From Sphingomonas paucimobilis NBRC 13935 (GTDB lineage Bacteria > Pseudomonadota > Alphaproteobacteria > Sphingomonadales > Sphingomonadaceae): a DNA stretch of 64,000 bases. Each line of letters starts with the position of its first letter. Positions within the stretch are counted from its first letter, which is position 1. Positions 7,934-16,201 of this stretch are shown piece after piece. The notes beneath the pieces were generated by a model, which saw only the letters and a program-made list of their open reading frames with translations, had not been told where the DNA came from and ran no database searches. Location of the stretch: positions 39,885-103,884 of the forward strand of contig NZ_BBJS01000004.1 in the NCBI RefSeq assembly GCF_000739895.2. Direction: 5' to 3'. The translations under genes were made by a program, and so were the position numbers.

Positions 7934-8619
7934 AGCGGTTCTGGTCGGAAGTCACGGTCGATGCCGAGCGCGTCGTCCGATTGGACGATCGCCCCGTCCG
8001 CACGCCGGGCCGCACCCCGCTCGCGCTGCCGACCCCCGCGCTGGCCGAAGCGGTGGCGGAGGAGTGGCGCAGTGTCGGCGAGACCGTCGACCCGCGTGCC
8101 ATGCCGCTGACGGGACTCGCCAATGCCGCGATCGACCGGATCGCTGCGGACCCCGTGCCGTTCGCCACCGGGCTGGCGCGCTATGCCGAGAGCGATCTGC
8201 TCTGTTATCGTGCCGATTCGCCGCCGGAGCTGGTGGCGCGGCAGGATGCGGTGTGGAACCCGCTGCTCGACTGGGCGCGCGATCGCTATGACGTGCACTT
8301 CGCGCTGGTTACGGGGATCATGCATCGGCCGCAGCCCAAGGCGACGGTCGAGCGGCTATCCGCGGCGGTGGCGGCGCTCGATCCGTTCCGACTGGCCGCA
8401 CTGTCGCCGGTGGTGACGATCACCGGTTCGCTGGTGCTGGCGCTGGCCCTGCTTGAAGGGGCGGCCGATACCAATGCGATCTGGACGGCCGCGCATGTCG
8501 ACGAGGATTTCCAGGCCGAGCAATGGGGCGAGGATTATCTCGCCCTCGAAGCGCGCGAGGCTAAGCGGCGCGAGTTCGACGCGGCGGTTCGGTTTTTGAG
8601 CGCGTTGGAGCTTGGGTAA
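7930..8619 (+). CDS. ATP12-family F1-ATPase assembly chaperone
   Basis: A 229-residue protein of the ATP12 family, shared by alphaproteobacteria and mitochondria, where Atp12p binds free F1 alpha subunit during ATP synthase assembly. Diagnostic stretches are the N-terminal KRFWSEVTV, VRTPGRTPLALP, EWRSVGETVDPRAMPLTGLANAAID, then ESDLLCYRAD, DPLLDWA-like NPLLDWARDRYDV and the C-terminal ALLEGAADTNAIWTAAHVDEDFQAEQWGED. Full length. It is the last gene of the operon with the HAD phosphatase and is followed by repeats that separate it from gmk. Confidence 0.93.
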   Translation: MKRFWSEVTVDAERVVRLDDRPVRTPGRTPLALPTPALAEAVAEEWRSVGETVDPRAMPLTGLANAAIDRIAADPVPFATGLARYAESDLLCYRADSPPELVARQDAVWNPLLDWARDRYDVHFALVTGIMHRPQPKATVERLSAAVAALDPFRLAALSPVVTITGSLVLALALLEGAADTNAIWTAAHVDEDFQAEQWGEDYLALEAREAKRREFDAAVRFLSALELG

Positions 8620-8627
8620 CCCCCGCG

Positions 8628-8795
8628 TCCGTTCGCGCTGAGCGAAGTCGAAGCGCAAGGGAGTCACCCGCCGATAAGGCTAAGCGTGGCCTTCGACTTC
8701 GCTCAGCCTGAACGGAGTTGGGGGATAAAACGCGTGACCCCGGCTACCTGCTGTCGCCTACCCCGACCTCCGTTCGCACTGAGCGAAGTCGAAGT
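8628..8795. repeat. Three family A repeat units (locus 3)
   Basis: Units at 8628-8654 (reverse), 8691-8717 (forward) and 8769-8795 (reverse) share AGCGAAGTCGAAG or its complement, with one variable patch next to the core. The first two form an inverted pair; the third is an extra solo copy. They lie between the convergent ATP12 and gmk stops. Confidence 0.85.
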
Positions 8796-8821
8796 GCACG
8801 CGACGCACAGCCGCCCCACGC

Positions 8822-9481
8822 CTACTTCGTCGTCAGCTTCCGGATGAACCCGATCAGCCCGGTCTGACGCGAGCGCTTCAGCCGTTCGGCCTGGAGGATG
8901 GTCTTCACCCCCAGGAAGCATTGTTCGACATCGTCATTGACCAGGACATAGTCGTAACCGTCCCAGTGGCTGACCTCGTTGGTGGCACGGGCCATGCGGG
9001 CGTCGATCACCTCGATGGAATCGGTCGCGCGGCGTTCCAGCCGCTGACGCAATTCCTCCATGGAGGGCGGGAAGATGAAGACGCGCACCACGTCGCCGCC
9101 CGCGATCTGGAACAGCTGCTGCGCGCCCTGCCAGTCGATGTCGAACAGCACGTCCTTGCCGGCTGCCAGCATCGCCTCGACCTGCGCGCGCGGCGTGCCA
9201 TAGCGATTGTCGAAGACATGCGCCCATTCGAGGAACTCGTCATTCGCCACCATGCGGCGAAATTCCTCGAGATCGACGAAATGATAGTCCTTGCCCTCCA
9301 CCTCGCCGGGCCGCATCCCGCGCGTGGTGGCCGACACCGACATTTGGAGGCCGGGATCGTCCGCCAGCAATTTGCGCGCGATCGTCGACTTGCCCGCGCC
9401 CGAGGGCGAGGACAGCACGAACAACATGCCGCGGCGCTTCAGCTTATGGGGATCGTCGGGGTCTGCGGGCGAATTGGACAT
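8822..9481 (-). CDS. gmk: Guanylate kinase
   Basis: A 219-residue cytosolic enzyme that phosphorylates GMP to GDP. The P-loop SSPSGAGKST is at residues 24-33, followed by the GMP-binding TTRGMRPGEVEGKDYHFV region with its conserved Arg and Tyr, EWAHVFDNRYGTP, and DIDWQGAQQL. Length is typical, with a short polar N-terminal extension. No partner rpoZ gene is next to it, although that pair is common in other bacteria. Convergent on ATP12 across family A repeats. Confidence 0.97.
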   Translation of the reverse strand: MSNSPADPDDPHKLKRRGMLFVLSSPSGAGKSTIARKLLADDPGLQMSVSATTRGMRPGEVEGKDYHFVDLEEFRRMVANDEFLEWAHVFDNRYGTPRAQVEAMLAAGKDVLFDIDWQGAQQLFQIAGGDVVRVFIFPPSMEELRQRLERRATDSIEVIDARMARATNEVSHWDGYDYVLVNDDVEQCFLGVKTILQAERLKRSRQTGLIGFIRKLTTK

Positions 9482-9562
9482 GCCTGCCTTTGACGCACGC
9501 TGTTGCAGCGCGTCAAGCCATGGCTGACGCGCTGCGATAGGGCGATCGACCCAATATGGGGT

Positions 9563-9769
9563 TTAGTAGCGACCAGCCACCTTGCCGGCCTTGTGCCGAT
9601 CATAGGCCTTCTTGGCCGCATAACCGCCGCCGAGCAGCAGGCCGAGCGGGCCCAGCCGACGCATGCCGCCGACTGCCAGCGCACCCAGCGCCGCGCCCTT
9701 GAACCCGCTATTGCCGTCGCGACGGCTGACTTCACGCCCGACAAGCGCGCCGATGATACGTCCGATCAT
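9563..9769 (-). CDS. Small glycine-rich protein of unknown function
   Basis: A 68-residue, basic protein beginning MIGRIIGALVGREVSRR, with a glycine/alanine-rich hydrophobic centre (GAALGALAVGGMRRLGPLGLLLGGGYAAKKA) that could be one membrane hairpin. The upstream gene's stop overlaps its start by four bases (9766-9769), so the two form a small operon. I do not recognise a family. Confidence 0.7.
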   Translation of the reverse strand: MIGRIIGALVGREVSRRDGNSGFKGAALGALAVGGMRRLGPLGLLLGGGYAAKKAYDRHKAGKVAGRY

Positions 9770-9975
9770 TGTGCCTCTCCAAAAACGCGGTCCTTGAGCT
9801 CGCCGGCGCCACGCAGCACCGCCCAGCCCACGGCATAGGTGATTGCGATCGGCAGCACGATCTTCAGAACATTGGCGGTCACGGCACCGATGACCGCACC
9901 GTCGGCGACACCATCATCGCCCGACATGCCGTCGATTGCGGCACCCACCATCGCCCCGATCGTCGTTGCACCCAT
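9766..9975 (-). CDS. Small alanine/glycine-rich membrane protein
   Basis: A 69-residue protein from the ATG at 9975, which has GGAAGGG upstream; a longer frame to 10050 lacks support. The sequence MGATTIGAMVGAAIDGMSGDDG, then AVIGAVTANVLKIVLPIAITYAVGWAVLRGA, predicts one or two membrane segments around an acidic loop. It is coupled to the gene at 9563. Function unknown. Confidence 0.7.
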   Translation of the reverse strand: MGATTIGAMVGAAIDGMSGDDGVADGAVIGAVTANVLKIVLPIAITYAVGWAVLRGAGELKDRVFGEAQ

Positions 9976-10077
9976 CGCAAACCAACCCTTCCTTTCTCGC
10001 AAGGGCAAAAGCGCGGGGGCGTGGATGAGTTCCGTTGGGGGCCGCCTCAATCCTCCCTGTACCGGGAAGGACCGGAA

Positions 10078-11040
10078 TCAGCCCTTGGCGCCGATCTTGC
10101 CCTCGATCGCGGACCAGATCATCGCGGCGACGTCGGTGCCGTCGAATTTCTCGATGGCGACGATGCCGGTGGGGGAGGTGACGTTGATTTCGGTCAGCCA
10201 TTCGCCGCCGATCACGTCGATCCCGACGAACAGCAGCCCGCGCCGCTTGAGCTCCGGCCCCAGCACGTCGCAAATCTCCCGCTCGCGTGCCGTCAACTCG
10301 GTCTTCTCCGCCGAGCCGCCCACCGCCAGATTGGAGCGGATCTCGCCCTCGCCCGGCAGGCGATTGATCGCGCCCGCGACCTCGCCGTCGATCAGGACGA
10401 TGCGCTTGTCGCCCTTGGCCACGGCGGGCAGGAAGGCCTGCACCATATGCGGCTCGCGATAGGCGGTGTTGAACACCTCGATCAGCGCCGACAGATTCGC
10501 GCCGTCGCGCCCGACCTTGAAGATCGCCTTGCCGCCATTGCCGTGCAGCGGCTTGATGACGATCTCGCCATGCTGGGCCAGGAACGCGCGTGCCTCCTCC
10601 AGCGAGCGCGTGACCAGCGTCGGTGGCATGAACTGCGGATAGTCGAGCACGAAGACTTTCTCGGGCGCGTTGCGCACGCTGCGCGGATTGTTGACGACCA
10701 ATGTCTTCTCGGCGACCCGCTCGAGCAAGTGGGTGGCGGTGATATAGCCCAGGTCGAAGGGCGGATCCTGCCGCATCAGCACGACATCGGCCTCGTCGCC
10801 CAGGTCGAGCTTCACGGGATCGCCGAAGCTATAGTGATGGCCGGCGACCCGCTGCACCGTGACGGGGTGCGCCTTGGTCCACAGATGTCCGTCCGACCAG
10901 TTGAGATCGCCCGCGTCATAGTGGAACAGCCGGTGGCCCCGCGCCTGCGCCGACAGCATCAGCGCGAAGGTCGAATCCCCCGCGATGTTGATCTGGTCCA
11001 TCGGGTCCATCTGGACGGCGACGGTCAGCGACTGGGTCAT
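10078..11040 (-). CDS. gshB: Glutathione synthase
   Basis: A 320-residue ATP-grasp enzyme that joins gamma-glutamylcysteine and glycine, the second step of glutathione synthesis. It shows the family N-terminus (VAVQMDPMDQINIAGDSTFALM), RQDPPFDLGYITATHLLE, the ATP-grasp motifs VIKPLHGNGGKAIF and RIVLIDGEVAGAINR, and ITEINVTSPTGI-like LTEINVTSPTGIVAIE at the C-terminus. Length is standard. Glutathione made here would feed the GST/hydroquinone-reductase-like protein at 60605. It lies downstream of yraN on the same strand with ~85 bases between. Confidence 0.97.
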   Translation of the reverse strand: MTQSLTVAVQMDPMDQINIAGDSTFALMLSAQARGHRLFHYDAGDLNWSDGHLWTKAHPVTVQRVAGHHYSFGDPVKLDLGDEADVVLMRQDPPFDLGYITATHLLERVAEKTLVVNNPRSVRNAPEKVFVLDYPQFMPPTLVTRSLEEARAFLAQHGEIVIKPLHGNGGKAIFKVGRDGANLSALIEVFNTAYREPHMVQAFLPAVAKGDKRIVLIDGEVAGAINRLPGEGEIRSNLAVGGSAEKTELTAREREICDVLGPELKRRGLLFVGIDVIGGEWLTEINVTSPTGIVAIEKFDGTDVAAMIWSAIEGKIGAKG

Positions 11041-11124
11041 GGGGCGTTCCTCTTATGCGGAGCGGCCGGGGCCGCACGATCGCCAGCGGAGGTAATCGCT
11101 CAACCCGCGCCTGTCACCCGCGCG

Positions 11125-11496
11125 TCACCCGCACCAGGCATTTTCGATATGACGCGGCCGCGTGCCCGGCGCGAGCAGGATGACATCGATCCGGATATCG
11201 TCGCCCGGCCCGGCATAGGTCGGCATCAGCACCTCCGCCGCCGCCGCGACCCGGGCGAGGCGTCGCTCATCGATCGCGAAGTCGAGTTCGGCGGCGGACT
11301 TGCGCGTCTTGACCTCGACAAAAGCGACCAGCGACCCGCGCCGCGCGATCAGGTCGACCTCGCCGGCTGGCGTGCGGACGCGGCGGTCGAGAATGGTCCA
11401 GCCTTTGAGGCGCAGCCACCACGCTGCGAGACGTTCGCCGCGACGGCCGGTTGCCTCGGCCTGGCGACGATCGCGGAGGGGGCGGGGCATCGACAT
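11125..11496 (-). CDS. yraN: YraN/UPF0102 family endonuclease-fold protein
   Basis: A 123-residue protein from ATG 11496 (or 11490; a further in-frame start at 11577 overlaps the neighbour). It has the UPF0102 layout: GRRGERLAAWWLRLKGWTILDRRVRTPAGEVDLIARRG, then LVAFVEVKTRKS. The E-(V)-D ... EVK residues form the active-site pattern of restriction-endonuclease-like folds and are intact. The cellular role is poorly defined. Proximity to rsmI and gshB is a common alphaproteobacterial arrangement. Confidence 0.9.
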   Translation of the reverse strand: MSMPRPLRDRRQAEATGRRGERLAAWWLRLKGWTILDRRVRTPAGEVDLIARRGSLVAFVEVKTRKSAAELDFAIDERRLARVAAAAEVLMPTYAGPGDDIRIDVILLAPGTRPRHIENAWCG

Positions 11497-11543
11497 GCTC
11501 GCGACGATAGCGGATCCGGATATCCTCTGCACCTGGTCGTGTA

Positions 11544-11912
11544 TCAGGCGACGGGTTCTTCCTGCTCGGATAGCCAAGCCACACTGTCCTCTGCGCAGTC
11601 GAACACGCGCAGATAGGGTTGGGTCATCAGCCGCCGGATCTGCTGTCGGCCGATCGCGCTGTTGTTGATCATGGCGATGCGGCTGGCGCGGGGAAAGTCG
11701 CGCAGTGCCTCGTGCACGGTCATGATCGCCTCGCGCGGCTGGACGGTGATTTCGCTCATGTCGATACGCAGGCGATAGCCGGGGCGGAAGCCGCTGCGTC
11801 GGAATGCGTCTACCAGCTCGCGGGCATAGCGCGTCGCGATCTCGGGGGTGAACAGGCCCGTCCAGCGTATGTCGAGCAGATTCAGGTCGTGGCGAAATTC
11901 ATAAGCGTACAT
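11544..11912 (-). CDS. STAS/SpoIIAA-like small protein
   Basis: A 122-residue soluble protein inserted between rsmI and yraN. The pattern (MYAYEFRHDLNLLDIRWTGLF..., then a helix ATRYARELVDAFRR, strand YRLRIDMSEI, helix, strand RIAMINNS, helix, strand LRVFDCAEDSVAWL) matches the alternating strand-helix layout of STAS/SpoIIAA-like domains, including the late AEDSVAWL helix typical of such proteins. No serine phosphosite is obvious. Family assignment is by fold pattern only; function unknown. Confidence 0.6.
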   Translation of the reverse strand: MYAYEFRHDLNLLDIRWTGLFTPEIATRYARELVDAFRRSGFRPGYRLRIDMSEITVQPREAIMTVHEALRDFPRASRIAMINNSAIGRQQIRRLMTQPYLRVFDCAEDSVAWLSEQEEPVA

Positions 11913-11972
11913 GTCCGGCTCCTGTGCGGATCATGGTCCGACGACGATTGCCGAATCACTAACGCACCGGCC

Positions 11973-12842
11973 CTAGGCCTCGGAAGCATCGCCTTTCATC
12001 ACCAGCGCCCGCGCATAGAGTGTCTTGCGATCGAGACCCAGCGCCTTGGCGACCTCACTCGCCGCGCGGCCGACGGGCAGGCGGGTCAGCGCCTCGGCCA
12101 GCGCGGCGTCGGCATCCTGTTCGCTGGCAGGCTGTGCTTCGCCGGGCGGCGCGATCACGATCGCGATCTCGCCCTTGGGCCCTCCCTCGGCATAGCGGGC
12201 GGCGAGCGTGGAGAGGGTGCCGGTCACCGCCTCCTCGAATTTCTTGGTGATCTCGCGCGTTACCGCCGCCTCGCGATCGCCCAGCCCCTTGGCGAGCGCG
12301 GTCAGCGTCGCGGACAGCCGTGGCCCCGATTCGTAGAGGACCAGGGTGGCGCGGATGCCGGCGATCTCCGCAATGGCGTCGGCGCGCGCCTTCTCCTTGG
12401 GCGGCAGGAAGCCGACGAACAGGAACCGGTCGGTCGGCAAGCCCGCCAACGTTAGCGCGGCGATCGCGGCGCATGGGCCTGGGATCGTCACCACCGCATG
12501 GCCGGCGGCGCGCGCGTCGCGGACCAGCTTATAGCCCGGATCGGAAATCAGCGGCGTTCCCGCGTCGGAGACCAGGGCCACCGCCTCGCTCGCCATCCGC
12601 GCAATCAGGCCAGGGCGGACATGCTCGGCGTTATGGTCATGATAGGGCTGCATGGGGCGCTTCACGCCGATATGGCGGAGCAGCCCGGCGGTCACGCGGC
12701 TGTCCTCGACCGCGATGACATCGGCGTTTGTCAATATGTTGGCCGCGCGCGGGGACAGATCGCCGAGATTGCCGATGGGGGTCGCGACGATGTAGAGGCC
12801 GGGTTCGAGTTTGTGTTCGGATTGGGTCACGGGGAGTGTCAT
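11973..12842 (-). CDS. rsmI: 16S rRNA (cytidine1402-2'-O)-methyltransferase
   Basis: A 289-residue SAM-dependent methyltransferase of the tetrapyrrole-methylase fold that methylates C1402 of 16S rRNA. Signatures are YIVATPIGNLGDLSPRA, the VIAVEDSRVT region, ALVSDAGTPLISDPG (SAM site), TIPGPCAAIAALTLAGLPTDRFLFVGFLP and a C-terminal extension with a helix-turn-helix-like VAKALGLDRKTLYARAL. The annotated ATG (12840-12842) shares bases with the ATG of the divergent lipoprotein gene; an initiation codon a few residues in is possible. Confidence 0.95.
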   Translation of the reverse strand: MTLPVTQSEHKLEPGLYIVATPIGNLGDLSPRAANILTNADVIAVEDSRVTAGLLRHIGVKRPMQPYHDHNAEHVRPGLIARMASEAVALVSDAGTPLISDPGYKLVRDARAAGHAVVTIPGPCAAIAALTLAGLPTDRFLFVGFLPPKEKARADAIAEIAGIRATLVLYESGPRLSATLTALAKGLGDREAAVTREITKKFEEAVTGTLSTLAARYAEGGPKGEIAIVIAPPGEAQPASEQDADAALAEALTRLPVGRAASEVAKALGLDRKTLYARALVMKGDASEA

Positions 12843-14073
12843 GACAGAGGCAGGGCTGTTCGTACAACCGGGGGCCGCCTATCCGGGGCTTCGAAACAAG
12901 GGCGGCCTGCGGTTGGGCCGCACGCTGGCGCTGGCCGCGACGCTGTTCCTGGGGGCGTGTCAGACTTTGGTCCCGCGCGGGCCGACCGAAGCGCCGCCGC
13001 CGCGTCCCCAGACCACCACGCCGCGTCCGAGTACCGAGGTGGAGCCCGGCCTGCCGCGCGACACCGCGCGCCACCGCGTCGCGCTGCTCGTGCCGCTTTC
13101 GGGCAGCAATGCCGGCGTCGGTCAGTCGATCGCCAATGCGACGATGATGGCCCTGCTTGACAGCCAGGCCGACACCGTCCGCATCACCAATTATGATACC
13201 GCGACCGGCGCGGCGGCGGCGGCGCAAAAGGCGATCGCCGAGGGGGCCCAGCTCATCCTTGGGCCGCTCCTCTCCGAAGATGTCCGCGTGGTCGCGCCGA
13301 TCGCGCGCGCCGCCCGCGTGCCGGTCATCAGCTTCTCCAACGATACCGGGGTCGCAGGCGGCGGCACCTATCTGATGGGCTATACCCCGGCGCAGTCGAT
13401 CGACCGCGTCGTCGATTATGCGCGCGGGCGCGGCGTCACCACCTTCGCCGGCCTTGTTCCCAACGGCCTTTATGGCGAGCGCGCCTCGACCGCGTTCCTG
13501 CGTGCGGTGGAAGGGGCCGGGGGCCAGGTCGTCTCGCTCCAGCCCTATGGCCGGGTCGCGGGCGGCATCGCGGCGGCGGCACAGCGGCTGAATGCCAAGG
13601 CGCCCTATGATGCGGTGCTGATCGCCGATGGCGGGGCGGCGGCGGCAGCGGCGGCCCCGGTCATCAAGCGCGGATCGGGGGCGACCACCCGGCTGCTCGG
13701 CACCGAATTGTGGAATTCCGAATCGAACATCGCGGCGCGCCCGACGCTGAACGGCGCCTGGTTCGCCAGCGTATCGAACAACCTCTACCGCCAATATGCG
13801 ACAAAATACCGGGCCCGCTATCGCACCGCGCCCTATCGCCTGTCGAGCCTGGGCTATGACGCGGTTCTGCTGACCGTGCGGATCGCCCGCGACTGGAAGA
13901 TGAACGCGGCCTTCCCCGAATCGCGTCTCCGTGCATCGGACGGCTTTGCCGGCATCGACGGCGCCTTCCGCTTCGGCCGCGACGGCGTAGCCGAACGCGC
14001 CTTGGAGGTGCAGGAGATTCGTGACGGCACGGCGGTGACCGTCTCGCCGGCGCCGACCGGGTTCGGGGATTGA
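12841..14073 (+). CDS. Penicillin-binding-protein activator, LpoA-like lipoprotein
   Basis: A 410-residue lipoprotein with lipobox FLGAC near residues 36-40 and a proline-rich linker (APPPRPQTTTPRP). The rest is a type-1 periplasmic-binding fold: VALLVPLSGSNAGVGQSIANATMMALLD, GAQLILGPLLSEDVRVVAPIARAARVPVISFSNDTG, and YRLSSLGYDAVLLTVRIA. In E. coli LpoA activates PBP1A; in alphaproteobacteria this gene is regularly divergent from rsmI, as here. The N-terminus before the signal helix is unusually long (~25 polar residues), so a downstream start is possible. Coupled to cutA. Confidence 0.88.
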   Translation: MTEAGLFVQPGAAYPGLRNKGGLRLGRTLALAATLFLGACQTLVPRGPTEAPPPRPQTTTPRPSTEVEPGLPRDTARHRVALLVPLSGSNAGVGQSIANATMMALLDSQADTVRITNYDTATGAAAAAQKAIAEGAQLILGPLLSEDVRVVAPIARAARVPVISFSNDTGVAGGGTYLMGYTPAQSIDRVVDYARGRGVTTFAGLVPNGLYGERASTAFLRAVEGAGGQVVSLQPYGRVAGGIAAAAQRLNAKAPYDAVLIADGGAAAAAAAPVIKRGSGATTRLLGTELWNSESNIAARPTLNGAWFASVSNNLYRQYATKYRARYRTAPYRLSSLGYDAVLLTVRIARDWKMNAAFPESRLRASDGFAGIDGAFRFGRDGVAERALEVQEIRDGTAVTVSPAPTGFGD

Positions 14074-14399
14074 GCGGGAACGAATTGATCCTCGTTCAGT
14101 GCGCGGTGGGGTCGCGGGACAATGCCGCAGCCATCGCCCGGGCGCTGGTCGAGCGGCGGTTGGCGGCCTGTGTCCAGATGACGCCGATCGAAAGCTGGTA
14201 TCGCTGGGAGGGCGCCGTCCAGCATGAGCCCGAACTGATGCTGACCATCAAGACGGTGCGGGCACGATTCGACGCGCTGTGCGCGGCGGCGACCGCGCTG
14301 CATGATTATGAACTGCCCGAAATCGTCGCGGTGCCGATCACCGATGCGCTGCCGGCCTATGCGGACTGGGTGCGCGAGGCGGTCGCCGACGCGGTTTAA
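14070..14399 (+). CDS. cutA: Divalent-cation tolerance protein CutA
   Basis: A 109-residue protein with a TTG start that overlaps the preceding stop (TTGA). Family signatures: LILVQCAVGSRDNAAAIARALVERRLAACVQ, SWYRWEGAVQHEPELMLTIKT, and HDYELPEIVAVPI. CutA forms very stable trimers and has been linked to copper tolerance, though its role in bacteria is unsettled. Its stop region overlaps the convergent hemW stop by four bases (14396-14399). Confidence 0.95.
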   Translation: MSGNELILVQCAVGSRDNAAAIARALVERRLAACVQMTPIESWYRWEGAVQHEPELMLTIKTVRARFDALCAAATALHDYELPEIVAVPITDALPAYADWVREAVADAV

Positions 14400-15559
14400 G
14401 CCTCGTCCAGCACCACCTCGCGCAGGATCGCGTCGAGCAGCAGCGCGCCCGCTTCGGTCACGATCAGCCGCTCGCCGTCGCGGCGTACCAGCCCTTGCTG
14501 GGCCAGACGTTCGACCTGGGCCGCGTCGACCATCTCCCGCCCCTTGGCGAGGGCGGTGACGTAGCGGAGGTCGACCCCTTCGGTCAGGCGCAGCCCCATG
14601 ACCAGCGCCTCGGTCGCGCGGGCGACGGGGGCGAGCGCTTCTTCCAACTCGATGCCATGGCCGTTGCGGTCGACCGCAGCCATCCAGTTTTCGGGTTTCT
14701 TGCGCCGCGCGGTCGCCACGCCTTCACGCCGGCCATGCGCGCCGGGGCCGATGCCGGCATAATCGCCATAGCGCCAATAGGTCAGATTGTGACGACTCTC
14801 TGCCCCGATCCGCGCATGGTTGGAGGTCTCATAGGCGGGCAGGCCGGCGGCGGCGGTGATCGCGCGCGTCGTCTCGAATAGGTCGGCGGCGGCGTCGCCA
14901 TCGGGAATGGTCAGCCGCCCTGCTGCTGCCTCGGTGGCGAATCGCGTACCCGGCTCGATGGTGAGCTGATAGAGCGACAGATGCTCAGTGCCATAGCCGA
15001 TCGCACGGGTCAGCTCCGCCTCCCAATCGGCCAGCGGCTGGCCGGGGCGGGCATAGATCAGGTCGAAGCTGACCCGGCCAAACTGCTCCTGTGCCGTTTG
15101 CAGCGCGCGCAACGCCTCGTCTACGCCGTGCGCGCGGCCAAGAAAGCGCAGCGCCTCGTCATCGAGCGCCTGGACGCCCAGCGAGGCGCGATTGACCCCG
15201 GCGGCAGCCAGATCGGCAAAGCGCGCCGCCTCGACCGAGGAGGGGTTGGCCTCCAGCGTGATCTCGATCCCCTCGGCAAAGCCCCAATGCCGCTCGGCCG
15301 CGTCCAGGATCGCGGCGACCGTGGCGGGCGGCATCAGCGAGGGCGTGCCGCCGCCGAAGAAGATCGAGGTTAGTTGCCGTCCCGGCAGCATCGCCGCTTC
15401 ATGCGCTAGATCGGCGAGCAGCGCATCGGCCCAGGCCGCCTGGTCCACCGATTCGCGGACATGGCTGTTGAAGTCACAATAGGGGCATTTGGAGACGCAG
15501 AAGGGCCAGTGGACATAAAGCGCCAGCGGCGCGGAGGACGGCGATATTGCGGAGGACAT
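14396..15559 (-). CDS. hemW: Radical-SAM heme chaperone HemW
   Basis: A 387-residue radical-SAM protein. The cluster motif is CVSKCPYCDF with Cys21, Cys25 and Cys28; the position of the fourth Cys of true HemN coproporphyrinogen dehydrogenase is Phe30, which marks HemW, a heme-binding chaperone. Further signatures: SIFFGGGTPSLM, LEANPSSVE, GVNRASLGVQALDD, and the C-terminal winged-helix HemN_C-like region. It ends in overlap with cutA and starts in overlap with the divergent CAP lipoprotein gene. It lies near rdgB-rph, a common alphaproteobacterial order, but two plus-strand genes separate them here. Confidence 0.94.
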   Translation of the reverse strand: MSSAISPSSAPLALYVHWPFCVSKCPYCDFNSHVRESVDQAAWADALLADLAHEAAMLPGRQLTSIFFGGGTPSLMPPATVAAILDAAERHWGFAEGIEITLEANPSSVEAARFADLAAAGVNRASLGVQALDDEALRFLGRAHGVDEALRALQTAQEQFGRVSFDLIYARPGQPLADWEAELTRAIGYGTEHLSLYQLTIEPGTRFATEAAAGRLTIPDGDAAADLFETTRAITAAAGLPAYETSNHARIGAESRHNLTYWRYGDYAGIGPGAHGRREGVATARRKKPENWMAAVDRNGHGIELEEALAPVARATEALVMGLRLTEGVDLRYVTALAKGREMVDAAQVERLAQQGLVRRDGERLIVTEAGALLLDAILREVVLDEA

Positions 15560-16172
15560 GATGCGCTCCGATATGGCGGCGATGTTCGCGCTTCGCCATC
15601 TCTTATCGCTGCCCGTGTTGGCTCTGTTGCTGTCGAGTTGCGGCGCGGTCGTGCCGTCTGGGGCGGGGGAGCGTCCGCCCGCGCGGGTAGTCGAGCAGCG
15701 GCTGTCCGATGCGCCCGCGCCGCGCGGGGCAGGGTTGCTGCGCCAGGCGATGCTGAACGGCCACCGGGCGGCGCGGGCGGATGTGGGGTTGCCGCCGCTC
15801 GCCTGGAACGACTCGCTGGCGGCGAGCGCCTTGTCCTATGCCCAGGAAATGGCGCGGACCGGCCGGTTCGAGCATGCGCAGCAGCCGCAGGGACCGGCTC
15901 GACAGGGCGAGAATCTGTGGACCGGCACGCGCGGCGCCTATCGCTATGACGAGATGATGGCCCATTGGCGCGCCGAACAGCGCAATTTCGTCAACCTGCC
16001 CGTGCCGCAATCCAGCCGCACGGGCCAGTTCGGCGATGTGGCGCACTATACGCAGATCGTCTGGGCGCGTTCCACGGCGATGGGATGCGCGATGGCCAGT
16101 AATGCGCGCGACGACTTCCTCGTTTGCCGCTATAGCCCGACGGGCAACGTCTTTGGCGAGCGGGCTTTCTGA
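15558..16172 (+). CDS. CAP-domain (SCP/PR-1) lipoprotein
   Basis: A 204-residue lipoprotein with lipobox LLLSSC near residues 24-28. The CAP domain covers residues ~60-200: MLNGHRAARADVGLPPLAWNDSLAASALSYAQEMA, FEHAQQ, GENLW, HYTQIVWARSTAMGCA and VCRYSPTGN, so the conserved His, Glu, and HYTQ(V/I)VW elements are present. Bacterial CAP proteins are secreted or surface proteins of mostly unknown function. GGAGGA at 15551-15556 serves either the ATG at 15558 or that at 15561; the first shares bases with the hemW ATG. Confidence 0.88.
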   Translation: MMRSDMAAMFALRHLLSLPVLALLLSSCGAVVPSGAGERPPARVVEQRLSDAPAPRGAGLLRQAMLNGHRAARADVGLPPLAWNDSLAASALSYAQEMARTGRFEHAQQPQGPARQGENLWTGTRGAYRYDEMMAHWRAEQRNFVNLPVPQSSRTGQFGDVAHYTQIVWARSTAMGCAMASNARDDFLVCRYSPTGNVFGERAF

Positions 16173-16201
16173 TCCGCCGGGCGTGGCGAAGGAACGCAAT
16201 T

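Noticed and set aside
9769..11616. 615-residue plus-strand frame
   Set aside because: Antisense to gshB and yraN; low-complexity Asp/Arg/His-rich composition typical of shadow frames in GC-rich DNA.
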